From Candidatus Stahliibacteriota bacterium (GTDB lineage Bacteria; Hydrothermota; Tepidihabitantia; B3-TA06), in NCBI GenBank assembly GCA_030592225.1, contig JAUVJT010000027.1:1-16023 (forward strand): 16,023 nucleotides of DNA, written 5' to 3'. Positions within the stretch are counted from its first letter, which is position 1. Each line of letters begins with the position of its first letter. Under the pieces are notes generated by a model that searched no databases, was not told where the DNA came from, and saw only the letters and a program-made list of their open reading frames with translations. A program made the position numbers and the translations under genes. Shown in pieces: positions 6,953 to 13,615 of the stretch.

Positions 6953-8155
6953 ATGGGTTACTCTTTATCGTTGAATGAGGGCTGCATCGCAAAGCGGCTC
7001 CTCATTGCTGTACTGGGTCTTCTGCTGATCGTTGGATCATTGAGTGCAGAAGGCTGGGCAGATAAAATCAAGGTGAAAGGCGACCTTCGCTACCGCTTTG
7101 AGTGGTACGGCAAAGAGGTCTATGACGACGACAATCTCGTTGGCGACACCCTGGATGCCCGTTATCGCAATCGCGTTCGCGCCCGCCTGGGCATTGTGGC
7201 CAAACCTGAGGACAACCTCGAAATAGGTCTGCGTCTTGCTACCGGCTCGGATGATCCGGCTTCCACCAATCAGACCTTTGACGGCGCCTTTACCACCAAG
7301 GGATTTCACCTCGACCGCGCCTACTTTGCCTGGAAACCGGTGGACGGTCTCTGGCTTGCGGGCGGTAAAATGTCACCCAGGTGGCAAAAGGCCACCAGTG
7401 CGTTCTGGGACGGCGACCTTGCCGTGGAAGGTCTGGCTCTCGGCTGGAACGGCGACTTTGATGCGGTAAGTCCTTTCGCTAGTCTCAACTACCTCTGGGT
7501 GGATGAGATAAAGAAATCCCCGGATGACGTGATGCTGTATCTGGGTCAGGCAGGCGCCAATTTTAAGCTCGGAGAAGCCAAGCTCATGCTCGGGGCCAGC
7601 TACTTCACCTACACCAACATCGTCGGCCACGGGATGCTGTACGACGATGACGACTTCGGCAATTCCACTGTCGAACCAATCACTGACTCAATCCCCGTGG
7701 TTGACACCCTGGGCGACACCACCTGGACGTACACCTACGGCGCGCCTGAGTACGAGATAGGCTACAACGTAATACAGCCTTCGGCCAGGCTCTCCTTCAA
7801 GGTCGGCGAGTTCCCCATCAGTTTTCACGGTGACGTGGTCTACAACCTCGCTGCTGATGAGGACAATCTGGGCTACGTGGTCGGCGTTAAACTGGGCAAG
7901 GCCAAAAAGCCGGGTTCATTCCAACTTGGCTTTGACTACGGCGCTCTGCAGAAAGACTGCACCATGGCCACGTTCGTTGACTCCGACTTCGCGGGCGGCG
8001 GAGTAAACTCCAATGGCATGAAGTTTGCCGGAGCCTACCAGATTACCAAGAGAATCCAGGCAGGCGCCACATTCTTTGCAAACACTCAGAAGCCTGCGAG
8101 CGATACCCCCAAGGGATACTATCGCTTCCAGGGCGATCTGAAGTTCAAGTTCTAA
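6953..8155 (+). CDS. Outer-membrane porin-like beta-barrel protein
   Basis: A 400-residue protein with a signal peptide at about 1-32 (basic AKR, hydrophobic LLIAVLGLLLIVGSL, cleavage near SLSA). The mature part is made of alternating beta strands typical of a trimeric-porin-like barrel: KVKGDLRYRFEWYG, ARYRNRVRARLGIVA, NLEIGLRLATG, FHLDRAYFAWKP, and a C-terminal RFQGDLKFKF ending in Phe as outer-membrane barrels usually do. It resembles the 'putative porin' group (Porin_5-like). Being 17 bases upstream of pstS, it is well placed to admit phosphate or organophosphate across the outer membrane; this is inferred from context, as selectivity cannot be read from sequence. The start is ATG 6953 after AGGAGGT (6943-6949). 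Family call good, substrate uncertain. Confidence 0.88.
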   Translation: MGYSLSLNEGCIAKRLLIAVLGLLLIVGSLSAEGWADKIKVKGDLRYRFEWYGKEVYDDDNLVGDTLDARYRNRVRARLGIVAKPEDNLEIGLRLATGSDDPASTNQTFDGAFTTKGFHLDRAYFAWKPVDGLWLAGGKMSPRWQKATSAFWDGDLAVEGLALGWNGDFDAVSPFASLNYLWVDEIKKSPDDVMLYLGQAGANFKLGEAKLMLGASYFTYTNIVGHGMLYDDDDFGNSTVEPITDSIPVVDTLGDTTWTYTYGAPEYEIGYNVIQPSARLSFKVGEFPISFHGDVVYNLAADEDNLGYVVGVKLGKAKKPGSFQLGFDYGALQKDCTMATFVDSDFAGGGVNSNGMKFAGAYQITKRIQAGATFFANTQKPASDTPKGYYRFQGDLKFKF

Positions 8156-8172
8156 ACATAGGAGTAACAAAT

Positions 8173-9021
8173 ATGAAAAGAACACTCAACTTTGCCCTTA
8201 AAGGGCTGCTCATAGTAGGACTCGCGGCAGCAATCGCCGGCTGCGGCGGCAAGAAAAAAGATGCCGAAGGAATCCTGCAAATCAAGGGTTCAGACACCAT
8301 GCTTCAGCTTACCACCGCTTGGGCAGAGGCCTACATGACTGCCAATCCCAAGGTGCAAATAGCGGTTACCGGCGGCGGCTCAGGCACCGGCATCGCGGCC
8401 ATGATTAACGGCACTACCGACATCGCCAACGCCTCCCGTAAGATAAAGGACGAGGAAGTAGGTGACGCAAAGACCAACGGCGTCAACCCGGCTGAGCACG
8501 TCGTTGCCAAAGACGGAATCTCCGTCGTGGTCAACCCTGCCAATCCGGTTGCAGAACTCACCATGGAGCAAATCAAGCTCATCTACATCGGCGAGATAAC
8601 CAACTGGAAAGACGTGGGCGGCGCAGATCACGCCATCACCCTGTGCGGGCGCGACAACTCCTCAGGCACCTACGCTTACTTCCAGAAGCACGTTCTCTTA
8701 AAGGAAGACTATGCCGCCTCAGCCCTGAACCTGCAATCCAACTCCGCCATCGTTGAAGAGGTTGCCTCCAATGAATACGCCATCGGCTACATTGGTTTGG
8801 GTTATCTGGTAGAGGCCGGCGGCAAGATAGCAGCGGTTGCCGTTGACGGCGTCAAGCCCAGCGATAAGTCGGTCGCTTCCGGTTCCTACAAAATCGCCCG
8901 CGGATTGCAAATGTACACCAACGGCGAACCCGAGGGTCTGGCAAAAGCCTTCCTCGAGTTCATCATGAGCGAAGAGGGTCAAAAGATTGTTCGCGACGAG
9001 GGATTCGTCGCAATGCAGTGA
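8173..9021 (+). CDS. pstS: Phosphate ABC transporter substrate-binding lipoprotein PstS
   Basis: The periplasmic phosphate receptor, 282 residues. Residues 1-23 are a lipoprotein signal with lipobox IAGC, so Cys24 should be lipidated. The phosphate-binding elements of the PstS family are present: KGSDTM (38-43), GGGSGTG (67-73), ASRKIKDEE (87-95) and GRDNSSGTYAYF (159-170). The C-terminal part (QMYTNGEPEGLAKAFLEFIMSEEGQKIV) is typical of the fold. It is somewhat shorter than the E. coli protein but normal for this lipoprotein subgroup. Ribosome binding site TAGGAG precedes ATG 8173. It hands phosphate to PstC/PstA. A very stable hairpin follows the gene before pstC, which probably lets pstS be expressed above the permease genes. 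Confidence 0.97.
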   Translation: MKRTLNFALKGLLIVGLAAAIAGCGGKKKDAEGILQIKGSDTMLQLTTAWAEAYMTANPKVQIAVTGGGSGTGIAAMINGTTDIANASRKIKDEEVGDAKTNGVNPAEHVVAKDGISVVVNPANPVAELTMEQIKLIYIGEITNWKDVGGADHAITLCGRDNSSGTYAYFQKHVLLKEDYAASALNLQSNSAIVEEVASNEYAIGYIGLGYLVEAGGKIAAVAVDGVKPSDKSVASGSYKIARGLQMYTNGEPEGLAKAFLEFIMSEEGQKIVRDEGFVAMQ

Positions 9022-9047
9022 ACTAATCCCCTGACCCTCTCTCTAAG

Positions 9048-9082
9048 CCTTCCGGGGCGCAGCTTCGGCTGCCCCCGGAGGG
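9048..9082 (+). other. Stable intercistronic hairpin between pstS and pstC
   Basis: CCTTCCGGGG (9048-9057), a one-base bulge and GCAGC (9059-9063) pair with GCTGC and CCCCGGAGGG (9068-9082) around a TTCG tetraloop, giving about 15 bp. No T tract follows, so it is probably not a full terminator. Hairpins at this place in binding-protein operons commonly protect the upstream mRNA after processing; that role here is inferred. Confidence 0.7.
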
Positions 9083-9128
9083 CAATAAAGTGTACGTAGA
9101 ATAAAGATAAACTCAAGAGAGGCAAGAT

Positions 9129-10019
9129 GTGAAAACCTTGAGACTCAAACGCCCCCAATGGCAGGATAAGGCAATAAGGCTGCTGCTGACCGGCGCAGCT
9201 TCAACATCCATTCTTATCGTGCTTCTCATCTTTGTCTTCCTGTTCAAGGAAGCCGCTCCATTTGCCATAGACCCGGGGATAGGCGAGCTATTTAAGGGCG
9301 GATGGAATCCCACCTCCATGAAAAAGGAGATGTTTGGAATATGGCCGCTCCTTACCTCCTCCCTTTTGATAACCGCACTCGCGACCGTAATCTCGGTGCC
9401 TGTGGGCGTGCTTTCATCGGTCTACATCTCCGAGATTGCAAAGCCTGCGGAGCGCGAGTTCTTCAAGCCGTTCATCGAGCTTCTGGCAGGCATCCCGTCG
9501 GTAGTGATAGGATTCTTCGGCATCATGGTATTGGGCCCGCTGGTGAAGCAGGTGTTCGGCCTTGATTCCGGTCTCAACGCCCTGACAGGAGCGCTGCTTC
9601 TGGCTCTTATGGCCGCGCCAACCATCATCTCCATCTCCGAGGACGCAATCCGCAGCGTGCCCCGTTCGTACAAAGAAGCCTCGCTTGCCACCGGTGCGAG
9701 TAAACTTCAGACCATCTGGCGGGTAACCGTACCATCGGCATTGTCAGGCATAATCGCGGCGGTGATGCTGGGCATGGGCAGGGTGATCGGCGAGACCATG
9801 GCGGTGCTCATGGTTACCGGAAACGCGTTCAAGCTGACTCTCAATCCACTTAACCCGGTACGCACCATGACCGCAACCATTGCCGCCGAGATGGGCGAGG
9901 TGGCCCGGGGCGGCATCCACTACAGGGCGCTGTTCTGGATAGGTATAATCCTTCTGCTCTTTACCTTTGGACTCAACATGGTAGCCCAGCGGGCGCTGAA
10001 AAAGTTCGGTGCGAGATGA
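9129..10019 (+). CDS. pstC: Phosphate ABC transporter permease PstC
   Basis: One of the two inner-membrane channel subunits of the phosphate importer, 296 residues with about six membrane segments (around 20-40, 74-100, 120-140, 151-170, 203-225 and 268-287). The permease coupling loop is seen at 181-204 (YKEASLATGASKLQTIWRVTVPSA), which contacts PstB. GIPSVVIGFFGI (121-132) and MGRVIGETMAVLMVTGN (216-232) are characteristic of PstC. The start is GTG 9129; the overlapping ATG at 9127 is followed at once by TGA, so it cannot be used. A modest GAGAGG ribosome binding site lies about six bases upstream. It works with pstA downstream. Confidence 0.97.
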   Translation: MKTLRLKRPQWQDKAIRLLLTGAASTSILIVLLIFVFLFKEAAPFAIDPGIGELFKGGWNPTSMKKEMFGIWPLLTSSLLITALATVISVPVGVLSSVYISEIAKPAEREFFKPFIELLAGIPSVVIGFFGIMVLGPLVKQVFGLDSGLNALTGALLLALMAAPTIISISEDAIRSVPRSYKEASLATGASKLQTIWRVTVPSALSGIIAAVMLGMGRVIGETMAVLMVTGNAFKLTLNPLNPVRTMTATIAAEMGEVARGGIHYRALFWIGIILLLFTFGLNMVAQRALKKFGAR

Positions 10020-10079
10020 TGGCTGCCAGAAAAGTATCTAGAAATAACCACAGAGGACACAAAGGCCGCAGAGGAGGCA

Positions 10080-10982
10080 ATGAAGATGAACGATAATCAG
10101 CCTCAGTTTTCCATTCCCGGACAAGCCCCTGCAGCTAGAAAAATACGTGACGCAATCACAAAATGGGCGATGCGGATTGTAACCTACTTTATAGTGGCGG
10201 TGGTGGCCTACATCATTCTGGACATCGTCATCAAGGGAATTCCGGCATTGAACTGGGAATTCCTTACCGCGATGCCCCGCCGGGGCGGAAGAGAAGGCGG
10301 CATACTTCCTGTCATCCTGGGAACACTGCTTCTCGTTGCAGGTACTATCGTAGTAGCCCTTCCTTTAGGCATAGCTTCAGCCATCTACCTGTCAGAGTAC
10401 GCAAGGCAAAACCGGTTTACCAAAATAATCCGGCTGGCCATCGTGACCCTTGCAGGAGTGCCTTCCATCGTGTTCGGGCTGTTCGGGCTGGGGCTGTTCG
10501 TTATTTTTCTGGGATTCGGCACCTCGGCCATTGCCGGAAGCCTCACCCTGGCGTGCATGGCTCTGCCTACAATCATCGTGGCCTCGGAGGAGGCTCTGCG
10601 TGCGGTTCCTCAGGGTCTGCGCGAAGCAAGCCTTGCCCTGGGCGCGACCCGCTGGCAGACCATTTGCTCAAACGTACTGCCCTACTCCATCTCTGGCATG
10701 ATTACCGGCTCCATTTTGAGCATAGGCCGGGCTGCGGGCGAGACCGCGCCCATTCTGTTTACCGCTGCAGCGGCGTTTCTCCCCTTCCTGCCCAGAGGAT
10801 TCGGCAGTCAGGTGATGACTCTGCCCTATCATTTATTCGTCCTGTCGGTGCAGTACCCCCAGTCCGCCGAAGTCCAGTCAATGAAGTACGGCACCGCCCT
10901 GGTGCTGCTTCTGCTGGTTCTGGGAATTAATCTTATAGCAATTATCCTGCGCATCCGCGCAAGGAGGAAAACAAGATGGTAG
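10080..10982 (+). CDS. pstA: Phosphate ABC transporter permease PstA
   Basis: The second channel subunit of the phosphate importer, 300 residues with about six membrane segments (around 33-52, 76-105, 122-145, 150-168, 205-228 and 270-290). The coupling loop REASLALGATRWQTICSNVLP (181-201) and GRAAGETAPILFTAAAAFLP (216-235) are typical of PstA. GAGGAGG (10071-10077) leaves only two bases before ATG 10080 but eight before ATG 10086, so translation may begin two codons later. The 60-base gap from pstC contains degenerate ACAGAGGACACA-type repeats. The end overlaps the pstB start by seven bases, showing coupling. Confidence 0.97.
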   Translation: MKMNDNQPQFSIPGQAPAARKIRDAITKWAMRIVTYFIVAVVAYIILDIVIKGIPALNWEFLTAMPRRGGREGGILPVILGTLLLVAGTIVVALPLGIASAIYLSEYARQNRFTKIIRLAIVTLAGVPSIVFGLFGLGLFVIFLGFGTSAIAGSLTLACMALPTIIVASEEALRAVPQGLREASLALGATRWQTICSNVLPYSISGMITGSILSIGRAAGETAPILFTAAAAFLPFLPRGFGSQVMTLPYHLFVLSVQYPQSAEVQSMKYGTALVLLLLVLGINLIAIILRIRARRKTRW

Positions 10983-11806
10983 CAACTAGGCAACAAGAAA
11001 TAAGAATCAAAACAAAGCTTTCCGATTCCAGACGCGTCGCCCGGCAGTTCACCTCGCCTGCGGTGCGTGCCGAAAATCTTGACTTCTACTACGGTGCAAT
11101 GCAAGCTCTTTTCGACATCACTCTGGACATACCGTCAAAGCAGGTTACCGCGCTTATCGGTCCCTCGGGTTGCGGTAAGTCCACGTTCCTGCGAACCCTG
11201 AACCGGATGAACGACATCATCCCCGGAGCAAGGGTGAAAGGCAGGCTGTGGATAGACGCCGAAGACATCTACGTCAGGGGAACTGACGTGGTGGCGCTGC
11301 GCAAGAAGGTGGGCATGGTGTTCCAGAAGTCAAACCCATTCCCCAAGTCGGTATTCGACAACGTGGCTTACGGCCCGCGCATCCACGGGCTGCGCAACAA
11401 GAGACGGCTTAGAGAGATAGTGGAGCAAAGCCTCCAACAGGCCGGGCTTTGGGAAGAGGTCAAAGACAGACTGTCAGACAGCGCGCTCGACCTTTCCGGC
11501 GGTCAGCAGCAGAGGCTGTGCATCGCCCGCGCCCTGGCGGTTGGTCCTGAAATCCTGTTGATGGACGAACCTACCTCGGCGCTCGACCCAAAGGCCACTG
11601 CCCGGGTGGAAGACCTCATCGAGGAGCTTGTCAAACGTTACTCCATCGTTATAGTTACACATAACATCCAGCAGGCGGCCAGGGTTTCCGACTACACCGC
11701 GTTTCTTTACGAAGGCAGGCTGGTGGAGTTTGACGATACGCGGAGGTTGTTCACCAAGCCGCATGAGAGGCAGACCGAGGATTACATAACCGGCCGCTTC
11801 GGCTAG
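10976..11806 (+). CDS. pstB: Phosphate ABC transporter ATP-binding protein PstB
   Basis: The cytoplasmic ATPase that powers phosphate import, 276 residues. Walker A GPSGCGKST (62-70), Q-loop Gln117 in VFQKSNPFPKS (a PstB hallmark), ABC signature LSGGQQQR (173-180), Walker B ILLMDEPT with catalytic Glu198, D-loop SALD (201-204) and switch His229 are all intact. An N-terminal extension of about 27 residues precedes the first strand and is longer than in E. coli PstB. AGGAGG (10962-10967) lies eight bases before ATG 10976. The stop codon is within the ribosome binding site of phoU, indicating coupled translation. Confidence 0.99.
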   Translation: MVATRQQEIRIKTKLSDSRRVARQFTSPAVRAENLDFYYGAMQALFDITLDIPSKQVTALIGPSGCGKSTFLRTLNRMNDIIPGARVKGRLWIDAEDIYVRGTDVVALRKKVGMVFQKSNPFPKSVFDNVAYGPRIHGLRNKRRLREIVEQSLQQAGLWEEVKDRLSDSALDLSGGQQQRLCIARALAVGPEILLMDEPTSALDPKATARVEDLIEELVKRYSIVIVTHNIQQAARVSDYTAFLYEGRLVEFDDTRRLFTKPHERQTEDYITGRFG

Positions 11807-11812
11807 GAGGAG

Positions 11813-12499
11813 ATGATGACCAGACATCTACAGAAAGAAGTTACAAAGCTAAAAAAGAAGGCGCTTAAGCTGGGCAAGGTCGTGCAGGAGACCCTGGATG
11901 AAGCCATCAAGTCGGTGAAAGAGCGAGACGTTGAACTGGCCGAACAAGTTATCGCCCGGGACATTGAGATTGACCGCATGGAGGTGGATACCGAGGAGGA
12001 GTGCCTCAAACTTCTTGCCTTGCACCAGCCGGTGGCCATAGATTTGCGGTTCATCATCGCGGTGCTCAAGATGAACAACGACCTTGAGCGCATCGGCGAC
12101 CTGGCGGTAAACATCGCTGAGCAGACCCAGTCTCTTTCAGAAAAGAAACGTATCAAAGCGCCGTTCGACTACGATGCCATGACCGAAAAGGTGCAGGCCA
12201 TGCTTAAACTGGCCATGGAAGCCATGGTGAACATGGACGTGGGATTGGCGAACCAGGTCTGCGCCGCGGACGATGAGGTGGACGCCATCCACCACAATAT
12301 GTACCCCAAGGTGCAATCCGTCATCGTCGCGCACCCGAAACAGGTCGATATCCTGATTCGCTATCTGTCCGTTTCCCGCTACCTTGAACGCATCGCCGAC
12401 CACGCCACCAACATTGCCGAGGACGTTATCTACATGGTTGACGGGGAAATTTCCAGGCATGGGATGCGTGAAGAAAGGAAGGCGGAAAAACAAGGTTGA
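11813..12499 (+). CDS. phoU: Phosphate transport system regulator PhoU
   Basis: A cytoplasmic helical-bundle protein, 228 residues, the usual PhoU length. It restrains the Pst transporter and, in species with PhoR, relays phosphate status. The two PhoU repeats are visible, each with the metal-binding-type motif: NDLERIGDLAVNIAE (89-103) and RYLERIADHATNIAED (189-204). ATG 11813 is only two bases after the TAGGAGG ribosome binding site, so the adjacent ATG at 11816 may be the true start. It is the last gene of the operon; a 10-bp hairpin without a T tract lies just downstream (12513-12548). No phoR/phoB is seen in the window, so its signalling partner is elsewhere or absent. Confidence 0.98.
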   Translation: MMTRHLQKEVTKLKKKALKLGKVVQETLDEAIKSVKERDVELAEQVIARDIEIDRMEVDTEEECLKLLALHQPVAIDLRFIIAVLKMNNDLERIGDLAVNIAEQTQSLSEKKRIKAPFDYDAMTEKVQAMLKLAMEAMVNMDVGLANQVCAADDEVDAIHHNMYPKVQSVIVAHPKQVDILIRYLSVSRYLERIADHATNIAEDVIYMVDGEISRHGMREERKAEKQG

Positions 12500-12512
12500 C
12501 CGGCATATCCAG

Positions 12513-12548
12513 GGCATCTTTCCACTTCTCGGCTTAATGAAAGATGCC
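12513..12548 (+). other. Hairpin downstream of phoU
   Basis: GGCATCTTTC (12513-12522) pairs perfectly with GAAAGATGCC (12539-12548) around a 16-base loop. It marks the end of the phosphate operon but lacks a T tract, so it may be an mRNA 3'-end stabiliser rather than an intrinsic terminator. Confidence 0.55.
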
Positions 12549-12589
12549 ATCCTGCCACCTTCTTAGTATACCAGTCAGGCAATATTACC

Positions 12590-12790
12590 ATGAGCGATGA
12601 AGTTTTTGAATTCCGTGGCGTAAGGCCAACACCTATTATTGGTCCGCCCTTTATGTCAGAGAAAAAAGTTAACGGGGATCAGGTGTGTGTAGATTTTCTC
12701 ACACAACAACCTGTTTTGCGTTTAGGTATTATAGCCGATTCGAGTGTAACCGAGGAGTTGTTACCGTCGGAAGTCACCGAAGGGAATTGA
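12590..12790 (+). CDS. Small hypothetical protein
   Basis: A 66-residue open frame from ATG 12590. The sequence (MSDEVFEFRGVRPTPIIGPP at the start, RLGIIADSSVTEEL later) is acidic and has no Arg/Gly/Ser-rich noise signature, so it may be coding. However, no Shine-Dalgarno sequence precedes the start and I recognise no family, signal peptide or membrane segment. It lies between phoU and a truncated nuclease-like ORF in a region that looks degraded, so it may be a gene remnant. Confidence 0.35.
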   Translation: MSDEVFEFRGVRPTPIIGPPFMSEKKVNGDQVCVDFLTQQPVLRLGIIADSSVTEELLPSEVTEGN

Positions 12791-12823
12791 GATCAATTCC
12801 ATCCAAAGATTAAGGAGGCTTAA

Positions 12824-13006
12824 ATGGGACTTTGCTTTACACGAAAACAAACAGGCATCCTCCTTCTTTTAGTTGGTTTCATTGTTTGTCAAGGTGATCC
12901 AACCGTCAAGTTGGTTTACGACGGTGATACCTTTGAATTGGAGAGCGGAGAGAAAGTCAGGCTTGAGAAGGTTATAGACGAATTGCACCATTTTCTTTTG
13001 CCCTAA
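12824..13006 (+). CDS. Truncated SNase (thermonuclease)-like secreted protein
   Basis: A 60-residue ORF with a good ribosome binding site (AAGGAGG, seven bases before ATG 12824). Residues 6-24 form a signal peptide with a Cys at 22, though the site lacks a canonical lipobox. Residues 27-47 (TVKLVYDGDTFELESGEKVRL) closely match the first strands of staphylococcal-nuclease-like domains, with the metal-binding DGDT (Asp33, Asp35) and the Arg46 equivalent of the catalytic Arg. The family then requires an IGIDxPE-type motif and about 100 more residues; here the frame continues with an unrelated EKVIDELHHFLLP and stops. It therefore looks like the 5' fragment of a nuclease gene cut by deletion or rearrangement. 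The product cannot be an active SNase. Confidence 0.55.
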   Translation: MGLCFTRKQTGILLLLVGFIVCQGDPTVKLVYDGDTFELESGEKVRLEKVIDELHHFLLP

Positions 13007-13186
13007 TCTTGTCCTAAATTGCTGCACCAGTTGAGTGATTTTTGGTCACTTATAGGTGCTTATTAGGTATCAAAACACCTAACACTGAATACAGGCTGGA
13101 ATAGACCTGAATCCTAAGTGGCTTAAAACACGCCGCTTGTCGGTATGTCAGGTTGGTTCAATGTTCGCCTGGAAGTATCCCGCGCG

Positions 13187-13228
13187 TTTCTAATCCGATG
13201 GTCGGGGGTTCGAGTCCCTCCGGGCGCG
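13187..13228 (+). pseudogene. Isolated 3' half of a tRNA-Arg(UCU) gene, probable attachment-site scar
   Basis: The sequence fits the 3' half of a tRNA: anticodon loop TTTCTAA with anticodon TCT (13189-13191), 3' anticodon stem TCCGA, variable loop TGGTC, T-stem GGGGG/CCCTC around loop TTCGAGT, acceptor strand CGGGCGC (13221-13227) and discriminator G. The required 5' half is missing: the bases before it (GCGCG) do not pair with TCCGA, and no GCGCCCG acceptor strand or D-arm occurs upstream. CCA is not encoded. A 3' fragment beginning in the anticodon loop is the usual footprint of tyrosine-recombinase integration into a tRNA gene. Confidence 0.75.
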
Positions 13229-13487
13229 CTTGACAATCATATGCGAACGAGAAACATCCCATTGTAACACATGCACTTACAAGGGATATAGGATGGGTGC
13301 AAGGTCTATCCTGTTATATGTCGAGGACCAGCGTGACGATCTCATGGCGCAAAGCTGGAGAAATCTTCAACGTATCTTTAAATCATCGCACCGTATTCCA
13401 TGGGAGATTATTCCGTTACCGTCACTCTGCAAGCGTCATTCTTGGTGCCGTGGTTGTCTGCGGCTGTCTTGCAATGACGAGATGAAT

Positions 13488-13514
13488 AAAGGGTTGGCTT
13501 TTGCCAACCCTTTT
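13488..13514. terminator. Bidirectional terminator hairpin between convergent transcripts
   Basis: AAAGGGTTGGC (13488-13498) pairs perfectly with GCCAACCCTTT (13503-13513) around a TTTT loop. T residues follow on the + strand, and CCCTTTATT follows on the minus strand. It probably ends glutamate dehydrogenase transcription from the right, and may also end rightward transcription. Confidence 0.75.
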
Positions 13515-13532
13515 CAAATTGAATCTTCCGAT

Positions 13533-13556
13533 CTTTTTTGCCTTACGGCAAAAAAG
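13533..13556. other. Perfect hairpin with A/T flanks
   Basis: CTTTTTTGCC (13533-13542) pairs with GGCAAAAAAG (13547-13556) around a TTAC loop. It lies between the two terminator hairpins downstream of glutamate dehydrogenase and may contribute to termination, although the T tract is within the stem. Confidence 0.55.
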
Positions 13557-13575
13557 AAGCATAGATTTTCGGGGT

Positions 13576-13615
13576 CCCCGCACGATTGCGAAGCAATCGG
13601 GTGGGGTGATTTTTT
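13576..13615 (+). terminator. Terminator overlapping the glutamate dehydrogenase stop codon
   Basis: CCCCGCACGATTGC (13576-13589) pairs with GCAATCGGGTGGGG (13593-13606), with one A-G mismatch and one wobble, around a GAA loop. It is followed by TGATTTTTT on the + strand. It would stop rightward readthrough exactly at the end of the minus-strand gene. Confidence 0.7.

Larger units (their letters stand above)
13007..13613. other. Gene-free region containing a tRNA fragment and terminator hairpins
   Basis: No supported protein gene. Nested inverted repeats occur at 13023-13059 (GCACC/GGTGC enclosing AGTGA/TCACT). An isolated tRNA-Arg 3' half follows at 13187-13228. A 7-bp inverted repeat CGTCATT/AATGACG (13434-13440 with 13473-13479) and three hairpins at 13488-13606 complete the region. 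The open frame from 13230 is the antisense of glutamate dehydrogenase over most of its length. Confidence 0.55.

Noticed and set aside
13156..13228. Complete tRNA-Arg gene
   Set aside because: The 5' acceptor strand, D-arm and 5' anticodon stem are absent, and no upstream exon that would fit a group I intron was found; only the 3' half is real.
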